Of a stretch of DNA of 64,000 nt, positions 44,068-53,986 are shown piece by piece. The stretch is from Natrinema altunense. Its GTDB lineage: Archaea > Halobacteriota > Halobacteria > Halobacteriales > Natrialbaceae. Position numbers and translations under genes: made by a program. The first letter of the stretch is position 1, and every line of letters starts with the position of its first letter. The notes under the pieces were generated by a model, which was not told where the DNA came from, ran no database searches, and saw nothing but the letters and a program-made list of their open reading frames with translations. The DNA is taken from assembly GCF_000731985.1 (NCBI RefSeq), contig NZ_JNCS01000004.1, forward strand, positions 124,001 to 188,000. Reading direction: 5' to 3'.

Positions 44068-46662
44068 TCAGCGCCGGAACCGGCCGAGCAGTTCGTAGTC
44101 CCGATCCGGCGTGTACCGGCGGAACAGCAGGCTGTTCGAGAGGACCGACACAGACGACAGCGCCATCGCGCCGGCCGCGAGGACGGGCTGGAGCAGCCCC
44201 AGTGAGGCCAGCGGGATCATCGCGGTGTTGTAGCCCAGCGCCCAGACGAGGTTCTGCTTGATCTTCGCCAGCGTGGCCTCCGAGACGCGAATCGCCTTGA
44301 CCACGTCGAGCGGGTCGTCGCGCATCAGGGTCACGTCCGCGGCTTCGATGGCCACGTCCGTCCCGGAGCCGATGGCGGTGCCGACGTGGGCGACCGCCAG
44401 CGCGGGCGCGTCGTTGACGCCGTCGCCGACCATCATCGCCTTGCGGCCCGTCGACTGGATGTCCGCAACGGCGTCGGCCTTGTCTTCCGGCAGGACGCCG
44501 GCGCGGACGTCGTCGGGATCGATCCCCACTCGTTCGGCGACGGCCCGTGCCGTCCGCTCGTTGTCGCCGGTGAGCAGCACGACGTCGAGGCCGCGCTCGC
44601 GCAGGGCCGCGACCGCGTCGGCGGAACCCTCCTTGACGGTATCGGCATCCGCGACGGCGCCCGCGACCGCGCCGTCGACCGCGACCAGCATCGCCGTCTT
44701 CCCCTCGCGCTCTAATCGTTCCATCTCGCCGGCCGCGGGCGCGGGGTCAACGCCCGCGCCCTCGAGCAGCCGTCGGTTGCCGACCAGCACGTCCCGTCCC
44801 TCAACGGTCGTCCGGACGCCCTGTCCGGGGACGTTCTCGAACTCGTCGGGGTCGGACAGCTCGAGGCCGCGTTCCTCGGCCCCGTCGACGATCGCTTGCG
44901 CGAGCGGATGTTCACTGTTGCGCTCGGCGCTGGCCGCGAGGCGGAGGACCTCGTTTTCGTCGAGCGACTCGCGGGTCACTACCGCTCCACCATCGGCCGC
45001 CGTCTCACCGCCGTCCGTCGCGGCCGCCGCGCCCTCGAGCGCGACCACGTCGGTCAGCGTCATCTCGCCGGTGGTCAGCGTCCCGGTCTTGTCGAAGACG
45101 ACGGTGTCGACGTCTCGCGCGCGCTCCAAGATGTCACCGCCCTTGAACAGGACGCCGTTTTGCGCGCCCAGCGTGGAGCCGACCATCGTCGCGGCAGGGG
45201 TCGCCAGCCCGAGCGCGCAGGGACAGGCGATCAGCACCGCGGAGGCGAAGACGACGATCGCGAACTCGAACGTCGAGAGTGCGTCCGGACCGCCGCCGAC
45301 CAGATCCAGCACCGGTACGGCGTCGACGACGCCGGCGAGCGTCGTGGGGAACAGGAACCAGACCAGGCCCCAGAAGATCGCGTTGAGGATGACCGCGGGG
45401 ACGAAGTACGCCGAGATGCGGTCCGCGAGGTTCTGGATTTCCGGCTGGCGGGATTGGGCCTCTTTGACGGTCTGGACGATCCCCTGCAGGGCCGTGTCCG
45501 CGCCGACCTTGGTCGCCTCGACGACCAGCACGCCGTTCTCGTTGATCGTCGAGCCGATCACCTCGTCGCCGGCCTCCTTCTCGACCGGGACCGATTCGCC
45601 GGTCACCATCGACTCGTCGACCGCCGACTGGCCGTCGACGACGACGCCGTCGGTCGGCACTTTCTCGCCCGGTCGGACCTTCATCCGGTCGCCGACCGCC
45701 ACGTCCTCGAGCGGCACTTCTTCCTCGGTCCCCTCGTCATCGACCAGCGTAGCCGTCTCGGCCTCCATCTCGAGGAGCTTCCGCAGGGCGTCGCCGGCCT
45801 GGCCCTTCGAGCGGGCCTCGAGGTAGTTCCCCAGCGTGATGAACACGAGGATCATCGCGGCAGTGTCGAAGTAGAGGTTGCCGGCGAGCAGGTCCAGCAG
45901 GACGACGAGGCTGTAGACGTACGCCGTCGAGGAACCGAGCGCGATCAACACGTCCATGTTGGCGGTGCGATTGCGTACCAGCGCCGTGTAGGAGTTGACG
46001 AGGAACTCCCGCCCCAGCAGGACGTAGACCGGCGTCGCGAGCAGGAACTCGACCCAGCCGAATGTCACGCCGAAGACCGTCTCCGGGACGTGCGTCCCGC
46101 CGAGCAGGAACTTGTCGGCGAGGAAGAACAGGAACGGAGCCGACAGCACCGCGCCGAGGATCGTCAGCCGGAGCTGTTTGCGGATCTCCGCCTGTCGGGC
46201 CGCGTCGCGGCGGTCCTGATCGGACTCGTCTTCGCTTCCCTCGTCGCGGACGGGCGTGTAGCCGGCCTCCTCGATCGCCTCGTAGAGCGACTCGAGGGAC
46301 ACGTCGGCCGGGTTGTACGCGACGGTCGCCTCGTCGGTCGCGTAGTTGACCTCCGCGTCGACGACGCCCGGGACGGACTCGAGGGCCGCCTCGTTGGTCT
46401 CGGCGCAGTTCGCACAGCTCATGTCGGTGATCCCGATCGAGCGGCTCGCACGATCGGCCTCGTAGCCGGCCTCGTCGATCGTCTCGTAGATTTCGGCCAG
46501 CGTGATCGTCTCGGGATCGTACTCGACGGTGCCGTCGTCGGTCGCGAAGTTGACGGTCGTCTCGCTTACGCCATCTCGGGACTCCAGGGCATCGCTGATC
46601 GTCTGCGAACAGTTCGCACAGCTCATGCCCCGGATGCCCAGGTGTGCGGTCTGAGTACTCAT
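44068..46662 (-). CDS. copA: Copper-exporting P1B-type ATPase CopA
   Basis: The 864-residue protein has two heavy-metal-associated domains with GMSCANCS (Cys15, Cys18) and DMSCANCA (Cys83, Cys86), eight membrane helices, the actuator TGES (354-357), the ion-channel CPC (480-482) and the phosphorylation motif DKTGT (Asp524). The last two helices carry GYNTAMIP and [13 protein letters not shown], the YN and M-SS signature of Cu(I) ATPases (1B-1). It pumps Cu(I), or Ag(I), out of the cell. It is followed upstream by its probable regulator and chaperone. Confidence 0.95.
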   Translation of the reverse strand: MSTQTAHLGIRGMSCANCSQTISDALESRDGVSETTVNFATDDGTVEYDPETITLAEIYETIDEAGYEADRASRSIGITDMSCANCAETNEAALESVPGVVDAEVNYATDEATVAYNPADVSLESLYEAIEEAGYTPVRDEGSEDESDQDRRDAARQAEIRKQLRLTILGAVLSAPFLFFLADKFLLGGTHVPETVFGVTFGWVEFLLATPVYVLLGREFLVNSYTALVRNRTANMDVLIALGSSTAYVYSLVVLLDLLAGNLYFDTAAMILVFITLGNYLEARSKGQAGDALRKLLEMEAETATLVDDEGTEEEVPLEDVAVGDRMKVRPGEKVPTDGVVVDGQSAVDESMVTGESVPVEKEAGDEVIGSTINENGVLVVEATKVGADTALQGIVQTVKEAQSRQPEIQNLADRISAYFVPAVILNAIFWGLVWFLFPTTLAGVVDAVPVLDLVGGGPDALSTFEFAIVVFASAVLIACPCALGLATPAATMVGSTLGAQNGVLFKGGDILERARDVDTVVFDKTGTLTTGEMTLTDVVALEGAAAATDGGETAADGGAVVTRESLDENEVLRLAASAERNSEHPLAQAIVDGAEERGLELSDPDEFENVPGQGVRTTVEGRDVLVGNRRLLEGAGVDPAPAAGEMERLEREGKTAMLVAVDGAVAGAVADADTVKEGSADAVAALRERGLDVVLLTGDNERTARAVAERVGIDPDDVRAGVLPEDKADAVADIQSTGRKAMMVGDGVNDAPALAVAHVGTAIGSGTDVAIEAADVTLMRDDPLDVVKAIRVSEATLAKIKQNLVWALGYNTAMIPLASLGLLQPVLAAGAMALSSVSVLSNSLLFRRYTPDRDYELLGRFRR

Positions 46663-46746
46663 TACTGGTTCGTAGGGACTCCCGTCTTACCCCCTTTACT
46701 AGTCGAAAGTCAAAGTCAGACGCGATCAGTTCCTTGGAATCGAAAC

Positions 46747-47337
46747 TCAGACCCCCTCCTCGAGCCGATCGTATCGCTCCTCGAACCGACTCTGACAGGA
46801 CGAACAGCAGAAGTGGTACACGTCCCCGTCGATGCGGGTCGATTCACCCTCGCTGTCGACGGTGTTGCCACACTCCGCGCAGGTGAGCGCGAACTGCGTC
46901 CCGTCGAGCGAAGGCGTCCATTCGGCGTCGTCGATCAGCGTCACGTCGTAATCGACGCCGTCCGCGTCGGGGAGCAGTCCCTCGAGCCACTCGCGGACCC
47001 GCCGTACCTGTGCGCGGGCGTAGAACCACACCTCGCCGTCGGCGGTAACGAACAGGTGTTCGACGGCGTCGGCGTCCGCGATCGCCGCCCTACAGTCGCC
47101 CACGTCGTCCGCCGGAACGGTCGCCCGCACGAACACGGGAATCCCCGCCCGAAGCTGTGACTGATCGACATCGACCGTGAATCGGTTGATGACGCCCGCC
47201 TGCTCGAGACGCTCGACGCGGTCGGAAACCGCCGGTCCGGAGAGGCCGACCGCCTCGGCGATGTCGCTGTAGGGTCGCCGCGCGTCGTCGCCCAGCAGTC
47301 GCAGGATTTCCATATCGGTTTCGTCGAGATCGCGCAT
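46747..47337 (-). CDS. Lrp/AsnC-type regulator with C-terminal TRASH metal-binding domain
   Basis: The 196-residue protein has a winged helix (residues 1-60: MRDLDETDMEILRLLGDDAR, ISEAVGLSGPAV-like AEAVGLSGPAVSDRVERLEQ), an AsnC ligand-domain-like region (60-145) and a C-terminal TRASH domain with LTCAECGNTV and YHFCCSSCQSRFEERY. This layout is the haloarchaeal copper-responsive regulator beside copA. It probably senses Cu(I) through the Cys cluster and controls copA and copZ. The ATG at 47337 is used; the upstream frame lacks similarity. The copZ-like gene is divergent, starting 126 bases away. Confidence 0.9.
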   Translation of the reverse strand: MRDLDETDMEILRLLGDDARRPYSDIAEAVGLSGPAVSDRVERLEQAGVINRFTVDVDQSQLRAGIPVFVRATVPADDVGDCRAAIADADAVEHLFVTADGEVWFYARAQVRRVREWLEGLLPDADGVDYDVTLIDDAEWTPSLDGTQFALTCAECGNTVDSEGESTRIDGDVYHFCCSSCQSRFEERYDRLEEGV

Positions 47338-47463
47338 ACCGCTCGTTGGGACTCGAGTACAAAGTTCGTGTCGCCCCTTGGTTTGCAATCCGAAGCTGAC
47401 GACCGCTCGTCTCTCGTATCGAAAGCGATAACGTACAAAGAGCCGGCGTCCCTACGGTTGCCT

Positions 47464-47661
47464 ATGAGTCGAACCATTACCGTCGAAGGGATGTCCTGTG
47501 ACCACTGCGAACAGACCGTCGAGGACGCGCTCGAGGGTGTCGACGGCGTCGAATCGGCGGACGCCGATCGAGAGGGCGAACAGGCCACCGTCGAGGGGGA
47601 CGCGGACCCGCAGGCGCTCGTCGGCGCGGTCGACGAGGCCGGCTACGACGCGTCGGTGTAA
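47464..47661 (+). CDS. copZ: CopZ-like copper chaperone (single HMA domain)
   Basis: The 65-residue protein is MSRTITVEGMSCDHCEQTVE and on, an HMA domain with the MSCDHC metal site and the conserved end EAGYDASV. It would carry Cu(I) to CopA. The frame stays open upstream to 47368, but ATG 47464 gives the right length. It is divergent from the TRASH regulator, so the 126-base gap is the likely copper-controlled promoter. Confidence 0.9.
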   Translation: MSRTITVEGMSCDHCEQTVEDALEGVDGVESADADREGEQATVEGDADPQALVGAVDEAGYDASV

Positions 47662-47688
47662 CCCGTTTTGCAACGACTGACGGCGGCG

Positions 47689-49086
47689 TCAGTGGTGGTC
47701 GTGTGACGACCCGTCGTCCGAAACCCGCGCCGAGTGCGCCGCGAAGTCGGCCGGCGCGTCCTCGAACGCCCGCTTGCAGGTGGTCGAACAGAAGTAGTAG
47801 GTTTCGCCGTCGTGTGCGGCGCTTGGGCCGTCGTCGTCGGTTCGCATCCCACAGACCGGGTCGCGGTACTCCCCGGGGGCACCGAGCCCACGACGGTATA
47901 CGAACAGGAGGAACCCGGAGAGAGCGAAGGCGACGAGGTTGAGATAGAAGGTGTAGTTCAGTTCGAAGTACCGCTGCTCGGTCGCCGTCTCGCCGCCGGC
48001 CAGGTTCGGGACGATGCCGAACGCGTCGAACAGCAGTTCCATGAGGAAGCCGGTCAACGCCATCGTCACGAAGAAGACGCCGAGGATGTACAGCATGACC
48101 GACCAGCCGTAGTACTTCCGGTAGACGTTCAACACCGGCACCGTGATGAGATCGGCGTAGACGAACGCGATGACGCCGGCGAAGCTGATCCCGCCGCCCC
48201 AGAGGGCGACCGCGAACGGGACGTTGCCCATGCTCCCGACGAAGCTGACGACGGCGATCGCGACGCCCATGACCGCGTTCTCGGCGGTCACGAGCAGGCC
48301 GTCGCCCCCGAGGAACAGCGCGTTCCAGACCGACTGGGGGACGAACACGATGACGAACCCCGAGACGAGAAACCCCGCGACGACGTCCGTCCAGATCATC
48401 GACCACTCCTTCCGATACTGGTTTGCGATCCTGTACCAGCCGCCCCACGAGCGGAGGTCGTCGGACCACGCGCCGCTGCCGGCCGTCCGCTGCCGATAGG
48501 TCTCGAGACAGCCCTCGGAGCAGAACCGCAGCGTCTCGCCGCCGTCGGTCACGATCGTGTGCTCGTCCGACCCCTCCATGCCGCAGGTCGGGTCCGTCAT
48601 CCCGCCGCTCTCGCGGTCCTCGCGCTCGAGTTCCGCGCGAACCTCGTCGAACAGCGGCTCCGGGAGCGTCAGCCGGACGATGACGGCCATGATCGCGATG
48701 AGGACGAGGCCGCCGAGCAGTTCCGCGACGAGGAACTCCCAGCCCAGCAGGAGCAGGATCATCAGTCCGAGTTCGACGATGAGGTTCGTCGAGGCGAACA
48801 TGAACGCGAGGACGTTCACCGCGTGCGCGCCCTTCGCGAACAGTCCCTTCCCGATGGCGACGGCACCGAAACTACAGCCGCTGCTGGCCGCGCCGAACGC
48901 CGTCGCCGTCGCCAGACTCGAGACGTCGCTGTCCCCGAGAACGCGCGCCATCCGCTCCTTCGAGACGTACACCTGCACGAGGCTGGTGATCGTCAGTCCC
49001 ATGATGATCGCCCACGCCGCCGTCCAGAGGAATCCGAGCCCGATCCGGAGCGACTCGAGGAACCCCTGAGTGAGTGATGGGTCCAT
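47689..49086 (-). CDS. Permease (DUF318/ArsP-like) with two YHS-type metal domains
   Basis: The 465-residue protein has two blocks of membrane helices. The first (1-140) carries the permease sequence AAFGAASSGCSFGAVAIGKG near residue 65-80 and FASTNLIVELGLM. The second block (about 220-400) carries the matching VSFVGSMGNVPFAVALWGGG. Between them and at the C-terminus are YHS-like cysteine domains (DPTCGMEGSDEH...RFCSEGCLETY and DPVCGMRTDDDG...YFCSTTCKRAFED) and a His-rich tail DDGSSHDHH. DUF318/ArsP permeases export organoarsenicals or unknown metals. Context suggests a copper- or other-metal role. It converges on copZ. Confidence 0.85.
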   Translation of the reverse strand: MDPSLTQGFLESLRIGLGFLWTAAWAIIMGLTITSLVQVYVSKERMARVLGDSDVSSLATATAFGAASSGCSFGAVAIGKGLFAKGAHAVNVLAFMFASTNLIVELGLMILLLLGWEFLVAELLGGLVLIAIMAVIVRLTLPEPLFDEVRAELEREDRESGGMTDPTCGMEGSDEHTIVTDGGETLRFCSEGCLETYRQRTAGSGAWSDDLRSWGGWYRIANQYRKEWSMIWTDVVAGFLVSGFVIVFVPQSVWNALFLGGDGLLVTAENAVMGVAIAVVSFVGSMGNVPFAVALWGGGISFAGVIAFVYADLITVPVLNVYRKYYGWSVMLYILGVFFVTMALTGFLMELLFDAFGIVPNLAGGETATEQRYFELNYTFYLNLVAFALSGFLLFVYRRGLGAPGEYRDPVCGMRTDDDGPSAAHDGETYYFCSTTCKRAFEDAPADFAAHSARVSDDGSSHDHH

Positions 49087-49456
49087 GTGGAGGACATCGT
49101 GGGAATCGGCTATTGCAATTGTCCTTGAAAAACCGATGCGTTCGCCGTCCGAAACGACGGATTCGAAAGCGGTCGGCGATCGGACAGCGGCGTCGGTCCG
49201 ACCGGGCAGTAGGGGTGGGGTGTTCCGAGATCGGGCTCATGCGGTGTCTCCCCGCCCCGTGGGTCAGCGAATCGCCGTCGATCGGACTGCGGCTCTCGAA
49301 GTGACCCGAGCCGCGGACAGTGGATTCCACGCACGAACTGCAGTGAACCGCGAGCCCGTCGCTCTCTCGTACCCGCCGAAAGTCACTGCACACCTGCACA
49401 TGACGGCGGTGCGCGGATGAAAAGACAGTTGCCCGCCGCCGCCCAAGACGGACCAT
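49087..49456. other. Intergenic region between permease and hisG
   Basis: It holds no clear gene. Both flanking genes point away, so promoters for both lie here. A short palindromic-looking segment CACTGCACACCTGCACATGA near 49382-49401 faintly recalls the pcn-side repeats but is not a copy. Confidence 0.4.
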
Positions 49457-50317
49457 ATGCGAATCGCCGTTCCCAACAAGGGCCGCCTGCACGAGCCGAC
49501 GATCGACCTCCTCGAGCGGGCGGGGCTCCATCTCGAGAACGGGGCCGACCGCAAACTCTACGCCGACACCGTCGACCCGGACGTGACCGTCCTGTTCGCT
49601 CGCGCGGCCGACATTCCGGAGTACGTCTCCGACGGCGCGGCCGAACTCGGGATCACGGGATTCGACCAGGTTCGGGAGGCTCGCGTCGACGACGTGTCCG
49701 AATTGCTCGACCTCGAGTTCGGTCGCTGCCGACTCGTGCTGGCGGCCCCCGAAGACGGCGATACCGACGCCGTGGCGGATCTGGCCGGGAAAACCGTCGC
49801 CACCGAGTTTCCGAACATCACCGCGGACTTCTTCGCCACCACCGGCGTCGACCCCGACATCGTCGAGGTCTCGGGCGCGACGGAGCTTACGCCCCACGTG
49901 GAGATGGCCGACGCGATCGTGGACATCACGAGTACCGGAACGACGCTGAAAATGAACCGGCTGGCCGTCATCGACGAGGTCCTCTCGAGTTCCGTCCGAC
50001 TGTTCGGGCGGGAGGACGTCCTCGACGGTCCCAAGGTCGGCGAGGTCAGGACCGCACTTTCCTCGGTGAAACACGCCGAAGGCAAGCGGTACCTGATGAT
50101 GAACGTCCCGCGGGACCGTCTCGAGGACGTCCGCGACGTCATTCCGGGACTGGGTGGGCCGACGATCATGGACATCGCCGACGAGGACGACGGGGACGCG
50201 AAGGTCGCCGTCCACGCAGTCGTCAACGAACGGGACGTTTTCGAGACGATTACCGAGGTCAAAACGGCCGGCGCAAGCGATATCCTCGTGACCGAGATCG
50301 AGCGACTCGTCGAGTGA
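49457..50317 (+). CDS. hisG: ATP phosphoribosyltransferase (long form)
   Basis: The 286-residue HisG starts [20 protein letters not shown], has [11 protein letters not shown] and the PRPP-loop region [17 protein letters not shown], and a C-terminal ACT-like regulatory domain (about 210-285, [20 protein letters not shown]). It makes the first step of histidine synthesis, joining ATP and PRPP. Its length shows the long form, which does not need HisZ. It stands alone; other his genes are not in view. Confidence 0.95.
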   Translation: MRIAVPNKGRLHEPTIDLLERAGLHLENGADRKLYADTVDPDVTVLFARAADIPEYVSDGAAELGITGFDQVREARVDDVSELLDLEFGRCRLVLAAPEDGDTDAVADLAGKTVATEFPNITADFFATTGVDPDIVEVSGATELTPHVEMADAIVDITSTGTTLKMNRLAVIDEVLSSSVRLFGREDVLDGPKVGEVRTALSSVKHAEGKRYLMMNVPRDRLEDVRDVIPGLGGPTIMDIADEDDGDAKVAVHAVVNERDVFETITEVKTAGASDILVTEIERLVE

Positions 50318-50375
50318 GCGGGTCGGTTACGGGCCTTCGGGCAGGAACGACGGACCCGTCTCGACCGCGTCGAAG

Positions 50376-50801
50376 CTACTCGAGTCGGCTGGCGATCGGC
50401 CGGTCGAGCGAGTCGAACTCGAGGCGGGAGTCGAACGCGGCACAGTTCGCGGCCGGGGCGACGAGGTTTCGGTCCCGGTCGTAACGGACGATATCGTGTT
50501 TTTCGAGCAGCGGGAGATGGGTTTCACACAGGGTCGTGTGAATCCGCTGGCGTAGTTGATGGATCGTCGTCGCGACGGTCGGGTCCTGTTCGGCGTCGGC
50601 GAGTCGGCCGACCAGCGTTCTGACCGCGATCGGGTCGTCGGCGGCGAGCACGCACCGAACGACCTCGCGCCGACGGTCGCTGTCGAGGACGTGACGGATC
50701 GTCTCCCGCGGGAGGGGGCGACGGCTGATCGCGCCGTCGGTACCGGGGTGAAATCGACCCGAGGCCGGCGGCGTTCGATCTGGGTGGATCGTCATGGGCA
50801 C
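50376..50801 (-). CDS. Winged-helix DNA-binding protein (DUF7344-like)
   Basis: The 141-residue protein has a helix-turn-helix region (RETIRHVLDSDRRREVVRCV, then VRTLVGRLADAEQ) and a wing-like part with LCETHLPLLEKHDIVRYDRDR. This is the common haloarchaeal winged-helix module of small DNA-binding proteins. It keeps the 'HxPLLEKxxIVxYD' pattern. Target unknown. The start could also be ATG 50795 two codons later. Confidence 0.85.
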   Translation of the reverse strand: MPMTIHPDRTPPASGRFHPGTDGAISRRPLPRETIRHVLDSDRRREVVRCVLAADDPIAVRTLVGRLADAEQDPTVATTIHQLRQRIHTTLCETHLPLLEKHDIVRYDRDRNLVAPAANCAAFDSRLEFDSLDRPIASRLE

Positions 50802-51146
50802 GTGAGAGTCAAGGACGGAGACCCGGATAAACGCGAACGGTCGTTTCGGCGAATCAGCACCGGTTCAGACGAGTCAGGCTCGCTGGGCCGCGATTGAACG
50901 ATCGAAAACTCGGTGAAAGCGATCGAAATGCGATCGACGGTCGGCGACTCGAGATGCAACTCGCGACGGACGCGGATCGACGGACGGGTAAGCACTGATT
51001 ACTGCGGGGAGTCGGACCCCCGAGGTCCGACTCCGGACGAGACGCATCGATCGGCCGACCACCGACGACGCGTCCGGCCGCGGACACGGGTCCGCAGGTG
51101 GCGTCGGCACCGCTCAAGTCGATCGAACGACCGAAAAGGATCGGCG
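50802..51146. other. Intergenic region with a strong hairpin
   Basis: There is no clear gene. The striking part is a perfect 11-bp stem, GGAGTCGGACC/GGTCCGACTCC, at 51008-51034, 112 bases after the tbp stop in tbp's direction. No T-run follows it on the minus strand. Confidence 0.5.
51008..51034. repeat. Perfect 11-bp hairpin with 5-base loop
   Basis: The stem GGAGTCGGACC pairs exactly with GGTCCGACTCC around CCCGA. It may end tbp transcripts or form a stable RNA structure. Confidence 0.6.
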
Positions 51147-51707
51147 TTACTCGAGGAGGCCGAGGTCCTCGAGTCGAGAGACGATCTTGTCGACGGCGTG
51201 CTCGGCGTCGACCGGCTTCTTCCCGCCGGTGATGACGAGTTTCCCGGAGCCGAACAGCAGTGCGACGACCTCCGGCTCGTCGAGTCGATAGACGAGTCCG
51301 GGGAACTGCTCGGGCTCGTACTCGATGTTCTCGAGCCCGAGGCCGATCGCGATCGCGTTCAGGTTGAGGTTCCGGCCGAGGTCGGCCGAGGTGACGATGT
51401 TCTGGACGACGATCTCGGGGTCCTCGTTGACCTGGATCTGGAGTTCACGGAGCTTGTCGAAGACGATGCGCAGGCTCTCGTGGACGTCGTCGGTACTTTT
51501 CGCGCCGGTACAGACGATCTTCCCCGACCGGAAGATCAGTGCGGCGGACTTGGGATTCTGGGTACGGTAGACGAGACCGGGGAACTGCTCGGGGTCGTAG
51601 TCGGCCCCCTCGAGGTCCATCGCGACGCTCTGGAGGTCGAGTTCCTGTCCGATGCCGGTCGACGCCACCACGTTTTCGATGTTGATGGTGTCCTTCGGAT
51701 CCGTCAT
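51147..51707 (-). CDS. tbp: TATA-box-binding protein
   Basis: The 186-residue protein has the two direct repeats of TBP: first VVASTGIGQELDLQSVAMDL with YDPEQFPGLVYRTQNPKSAA, second IVTSADLGRNLNLNAIAIGL with YEPEQFPGLVYRLDEPEV. It binds promoters bending the TATA box and recruits TFB and RNA polymerase. Haloarchaea often have several tbp genes; this is an ordinary complete one. It has a clean TATA box. Confidence 0.96.
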   Translation of the reverse strand: MTDPKDTINIENVVASTGIGQELDLQSVAMDLEGADYDPEQFPGLVYRTQNPKSAALIFRSGKIVCTGAKSTDDVHESLRIVFDKLRELQIQVNEDPEIVVQNIVTSADLGRNLNLNAIAIGLGLENIEYEPEQFPGLVYRLDEPEVVALLFGSGKLVITGGKKPVDAEHAVDKIVSRLEDLGLLE

Positions 51708-51734
51708 TAGTCGCTTAAAAAGACGTATTTAAGG

Positions 51735-51742
51735 TTTATAAA
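51735..51742 (-). promoter_or_regulatory. TATA box of tbp
   Basis: The sequence TTTATAAA (palindromic, 51735-51742) is about 28-35 bases upstream of ATG 51707 on the minus strand, in an AT-rich run, fitting a short or absent leader. Confidence 0.6.
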
Positions 51743-51884
51743 GCTTAGTACCGCCACCTGATATATCCGGTTTATACGCTCCACGGTGGATTCGCGTATC
51801 GCCGATTTCCGGCCGTCCGAGCGGCCACAAGTATGATATTTGGTATCGTGGTTGGTGGCCTGGTTCGCGAAAAGCGGTAGGCTC

Positions 51885-53006
51885 ATGGCCGCGCCGACGC
51901 GACGATCGAGCGTGTATCTGCTCGAGCTCGGCGGCGAGGACGACGCGTTCGCGGCCCGCGAGGCGGCCAGCGCGGCGGCCGGACTCCGTCGCATCGCGCC
52001 CGGACTCGCGGTCGCAGGGGGGATCGTCCCCGAGCGCGTCCGCGGACTCGCTTATACCCACCGCGCGAGCGACCTCCTCGGCCGGGGGGCGGCCGACCTC
52101 GAGAGCGCGCGGGCCGTCCTCGAAGCCGCCGCGATCGACCGCGAGGGATCGGTCGCGGTGCGAGCGACGGACGTCCACGGCTCGAGCGGCGTGAGCACCG
52201 AGCAGGCGGAGCGCGAACTCGGTGAAATCCTGGTCGAGCGTGGGTTTTCGGTGGATCTCGACGATCCCGATCACCTCCTCCGGGTCGTCTTTTCGGAGGG
52301 GAAACACCGGGAGGAGACGGGCGAACACGCCCTCGAGCGCGTCGACGCCGAGGGGCGCGATGAGTCGCCGGGTGAGTTCGTCTCCGTCTGTGCGCTCGGC
52401 TGGCTCGCGGCCGAGAGCGTCCGGGATTTCGGGACGCGCGCGCCGACGGACAAACCCTTCTTCCAGCCCGGCAGCATGGACCCCTTACTCGCGCGGGCCG
52501 CGGCGAACATCGCGGGCGCTCGAGCAGGCGCGACGATCCTGGACCCGATGTGTGGGACCGGCGGCGTGCTCGTCGAAGCGGGACTGGTCGGCGCGAACGT
52601 GATCGGCACCGACGCGCAGGCGAAGATGGCTGCGGGGGCGCGGGAGAACCTGACGCACTTCCTCGGGCGCGACGAGCCCTCGCCGACCGGCCTCGAGCGG
52701 GGGTCGTGGCACGTCGGCCGAGGTGACGCGATGCGGCTCCCGCTGGCGGACGATTCCGTCGACGGCGTCGTCTTCGATGCGCCCTACGGCCGCCAGTCGA
52801 AGATCGACACCCACCGGCTCGAGGACCTCGTTGCGGGTGCGCTCGCCGAGGCACAGCGGGTCGCTCCGCGGGCGGTCGTGATCGCCGATCGCTCGTGGGC
52901 GGGCGAGGCGCGGGCCGCGGGCTGGGAGATCGAGTCGGCCTTCGAGCGGCGCGTCCATCGGTCGCTGACGCGGTACGTGCTGGTCCTCGAGCGGCGATCG
53001 TCGTGA
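51885..53006 (+). CDS. tRNA (guanine(10)-N2)-dimethyltransferase (Trm11/TrmG10 family)
   Basis: The 373-residue protein has an N-terminal THUMP-type region (about 5-160) and a Rossmann methyltransferase (about 195-370). The latter has FFQPGSMDPLLARAAANIAG, ILDPMCGTGGVLVEAGLVGA and the catalytic DAPYGRQSKIDTHRLEDL, the archaeal version of the DPPY motif. It methylates the N2 of G10 in tRNA. The ATG at 51885 (MAAPTRRSSVYLLELGG) is preferred to an upstream start at 51840. It is divergent from tbp, with 177 bases between. Confidence 0.92.
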   Translation: MAAPTRRSSVYLLELGGEDDAFAAREAASAAAGLRRIAPGLAVAGGIVPERVRGLAYTHRASDLLGRGAADLESARAVLEAAAIDREGSVAVRATDVHGSSGVSTEQAERELGEILVERGFSVDLDDPDHLLRVVFSEGKHREETGEHALERVDAEGRDESPGEFVSVCALGWLAAESVRDFGTRAPTDKPFFQPGSMDPLLARAAANIAGARAGATILDPMCGTGGVLVEAGLVGANVIGTDAQAKMAAGARENLTHFLGRDEPSPTGLERGSWHVGRGDAMRLPLADDSVDGVVFDAPYGRQSKIDTHRLEDLVAGALAEAQRVAPRAVVIADRSWAGEARAAGWEIESAFERRVHRSLTRYVLVLERRSS

Positions 53007-53237
53007 CTGCAGTGCAGTACCGTTCCGATACTGGGTTGGAAACTCGCACTGCAGCAATACGCTACTATCGTGACTACGAGGGACTGACACGCCGTCACCG
53101 GCCAGTTCACTCGTAACCCACCGTGCCATCATCAACGACGGGTAGACAGTCGTTCAGTAGTGATTGTCATTGTGGGTCCGTATCCCTCCCCATTTATTAT
53201 GGTGACAGAGTGCGTTTGATTGGATACAGGTGATAGA

Positions 53238-53492
53238 ATGAGCGGGACAAACGATACTAACAGCGAGGAGTATGGGACGGCACGAATCAATCATCGCGGC
53301 CGGTTGACGATTCCGAAGGAACTCCGTGACGAACTCAATCTCGATGACGGGACCGAGTTCCGAGTCGTTCGCGACGGGGGCGACATCCGTCTCGTCAGGG
53401 AACTTCCCGACCTCGAGACGCTTACGCGAGGAGAGGAGTGGGGAGACGAGGCGTTCCGAGACGCGGGTGACGCGACTTTCGGTGGGCAGTGA
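53238..53492 (+). CDS. AbrB/MazE-type (SpoVT fold) antitoxin
   Basis: The 84-residue protein has a SpoVT-AbrB swapped-hairpin domain at residues 13-58: YGTARINHRGRLTIPKELRD, then LNLDDGTEFRVVRDGGDIRL. It is followed by a short acidic tail that likely blocks the toxin. The stop TGA at 53490-53492 is one base before the toxin start, a tight operon. The ATG at 53238 fits the AbrB start. Confidence 0.88.
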   Translation: MSGTNDTNSEEYGTARINHRGRLTIPKELRDELNLDDGTEFRVVRDGGDIRLVRELPDLETLTRGEEWGDEAFRDAGDATFGGQ

Positions 53493-53493
53493 G

Positions 53494-53958
53494 ATGGGGG
53501 CGAAACGCGTCTTACCCGACCTCAACGCGCTGTCGATTCAGTTAGTGGATGACCATCCCGGTCATCCATACGTCGCGGAGGAACTGGTTCCAGCCCTCAC
53601 CGGTAGCGATTCGCTGATCGTCTTCGGCTATCTTCCGCTCCGGATACAGTGGGTACTCGAAGATCTCGGTTTCGACACACACGAAGCACGAAACGCCGTT
53701 TCGTCGCTCCTTCAGTACCCCCTTGAGTTCGTCGACGTGGACGACAAAACCGTTCTCGACGCCTACGAAATCAGTGTAGAGAAGAACCACGATGTCTACG
53801 ACTGCTTTTATCTCGCGCTTGCCCGGCAGACCGATGCCGACGTACTGGTGACTACCGATCGCGACTTCAATCGTCTCTGTGACAACGAACCGTTCGAGTA
53901 CGTGAACCCGGTTCCAGAAGAAGTACTCGAGCGCTTTCACAACATCAACGAATCGTAA
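53494..53958 (+). CDS. PIN-domain (VapC-like) toxin ribonuclease
   Basis: The 154-residue protein begins GAKRVLPDLNALSIQLVDDH, with PIN acid Asp9. The later acids are in NHDVYDCFYLALARQ (Asp, the helix of the active site) and DVLVTTDRDFNRLCD (Asp-x2-Asp). PIN toxins cut tRNA or other RNA. Its partner gene is immediately upstream, overlapping in function. The gene is less GC-rich than its neighbours, which points to transfer. Confidence 0.88.
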   Translation: MGAKRVLPDLNALSIQLVDDHPGHPYVAEELVPALTGSDSLIVFGYLPLRIQWVLEDLGFDTHEARNAVSSLLQYPLEFVDVDDKTVLDAYEISVEKNHDVYDCFYLALARQTDADVLVTTDRDFNRLCDNEPFEYVNPVPEEVLERFHNINES

Positions 53959-53986
53959 CAAGGCGCGGGCAATCAGCCGAGTGGAA

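Noticed and set aside
49382-49420. Third copy of the 80-bp pcn-side repeat
   Set aside because: Only about a dozen bases (TGCACACCTG) match; the rest differs and the stem does not form in the same way.
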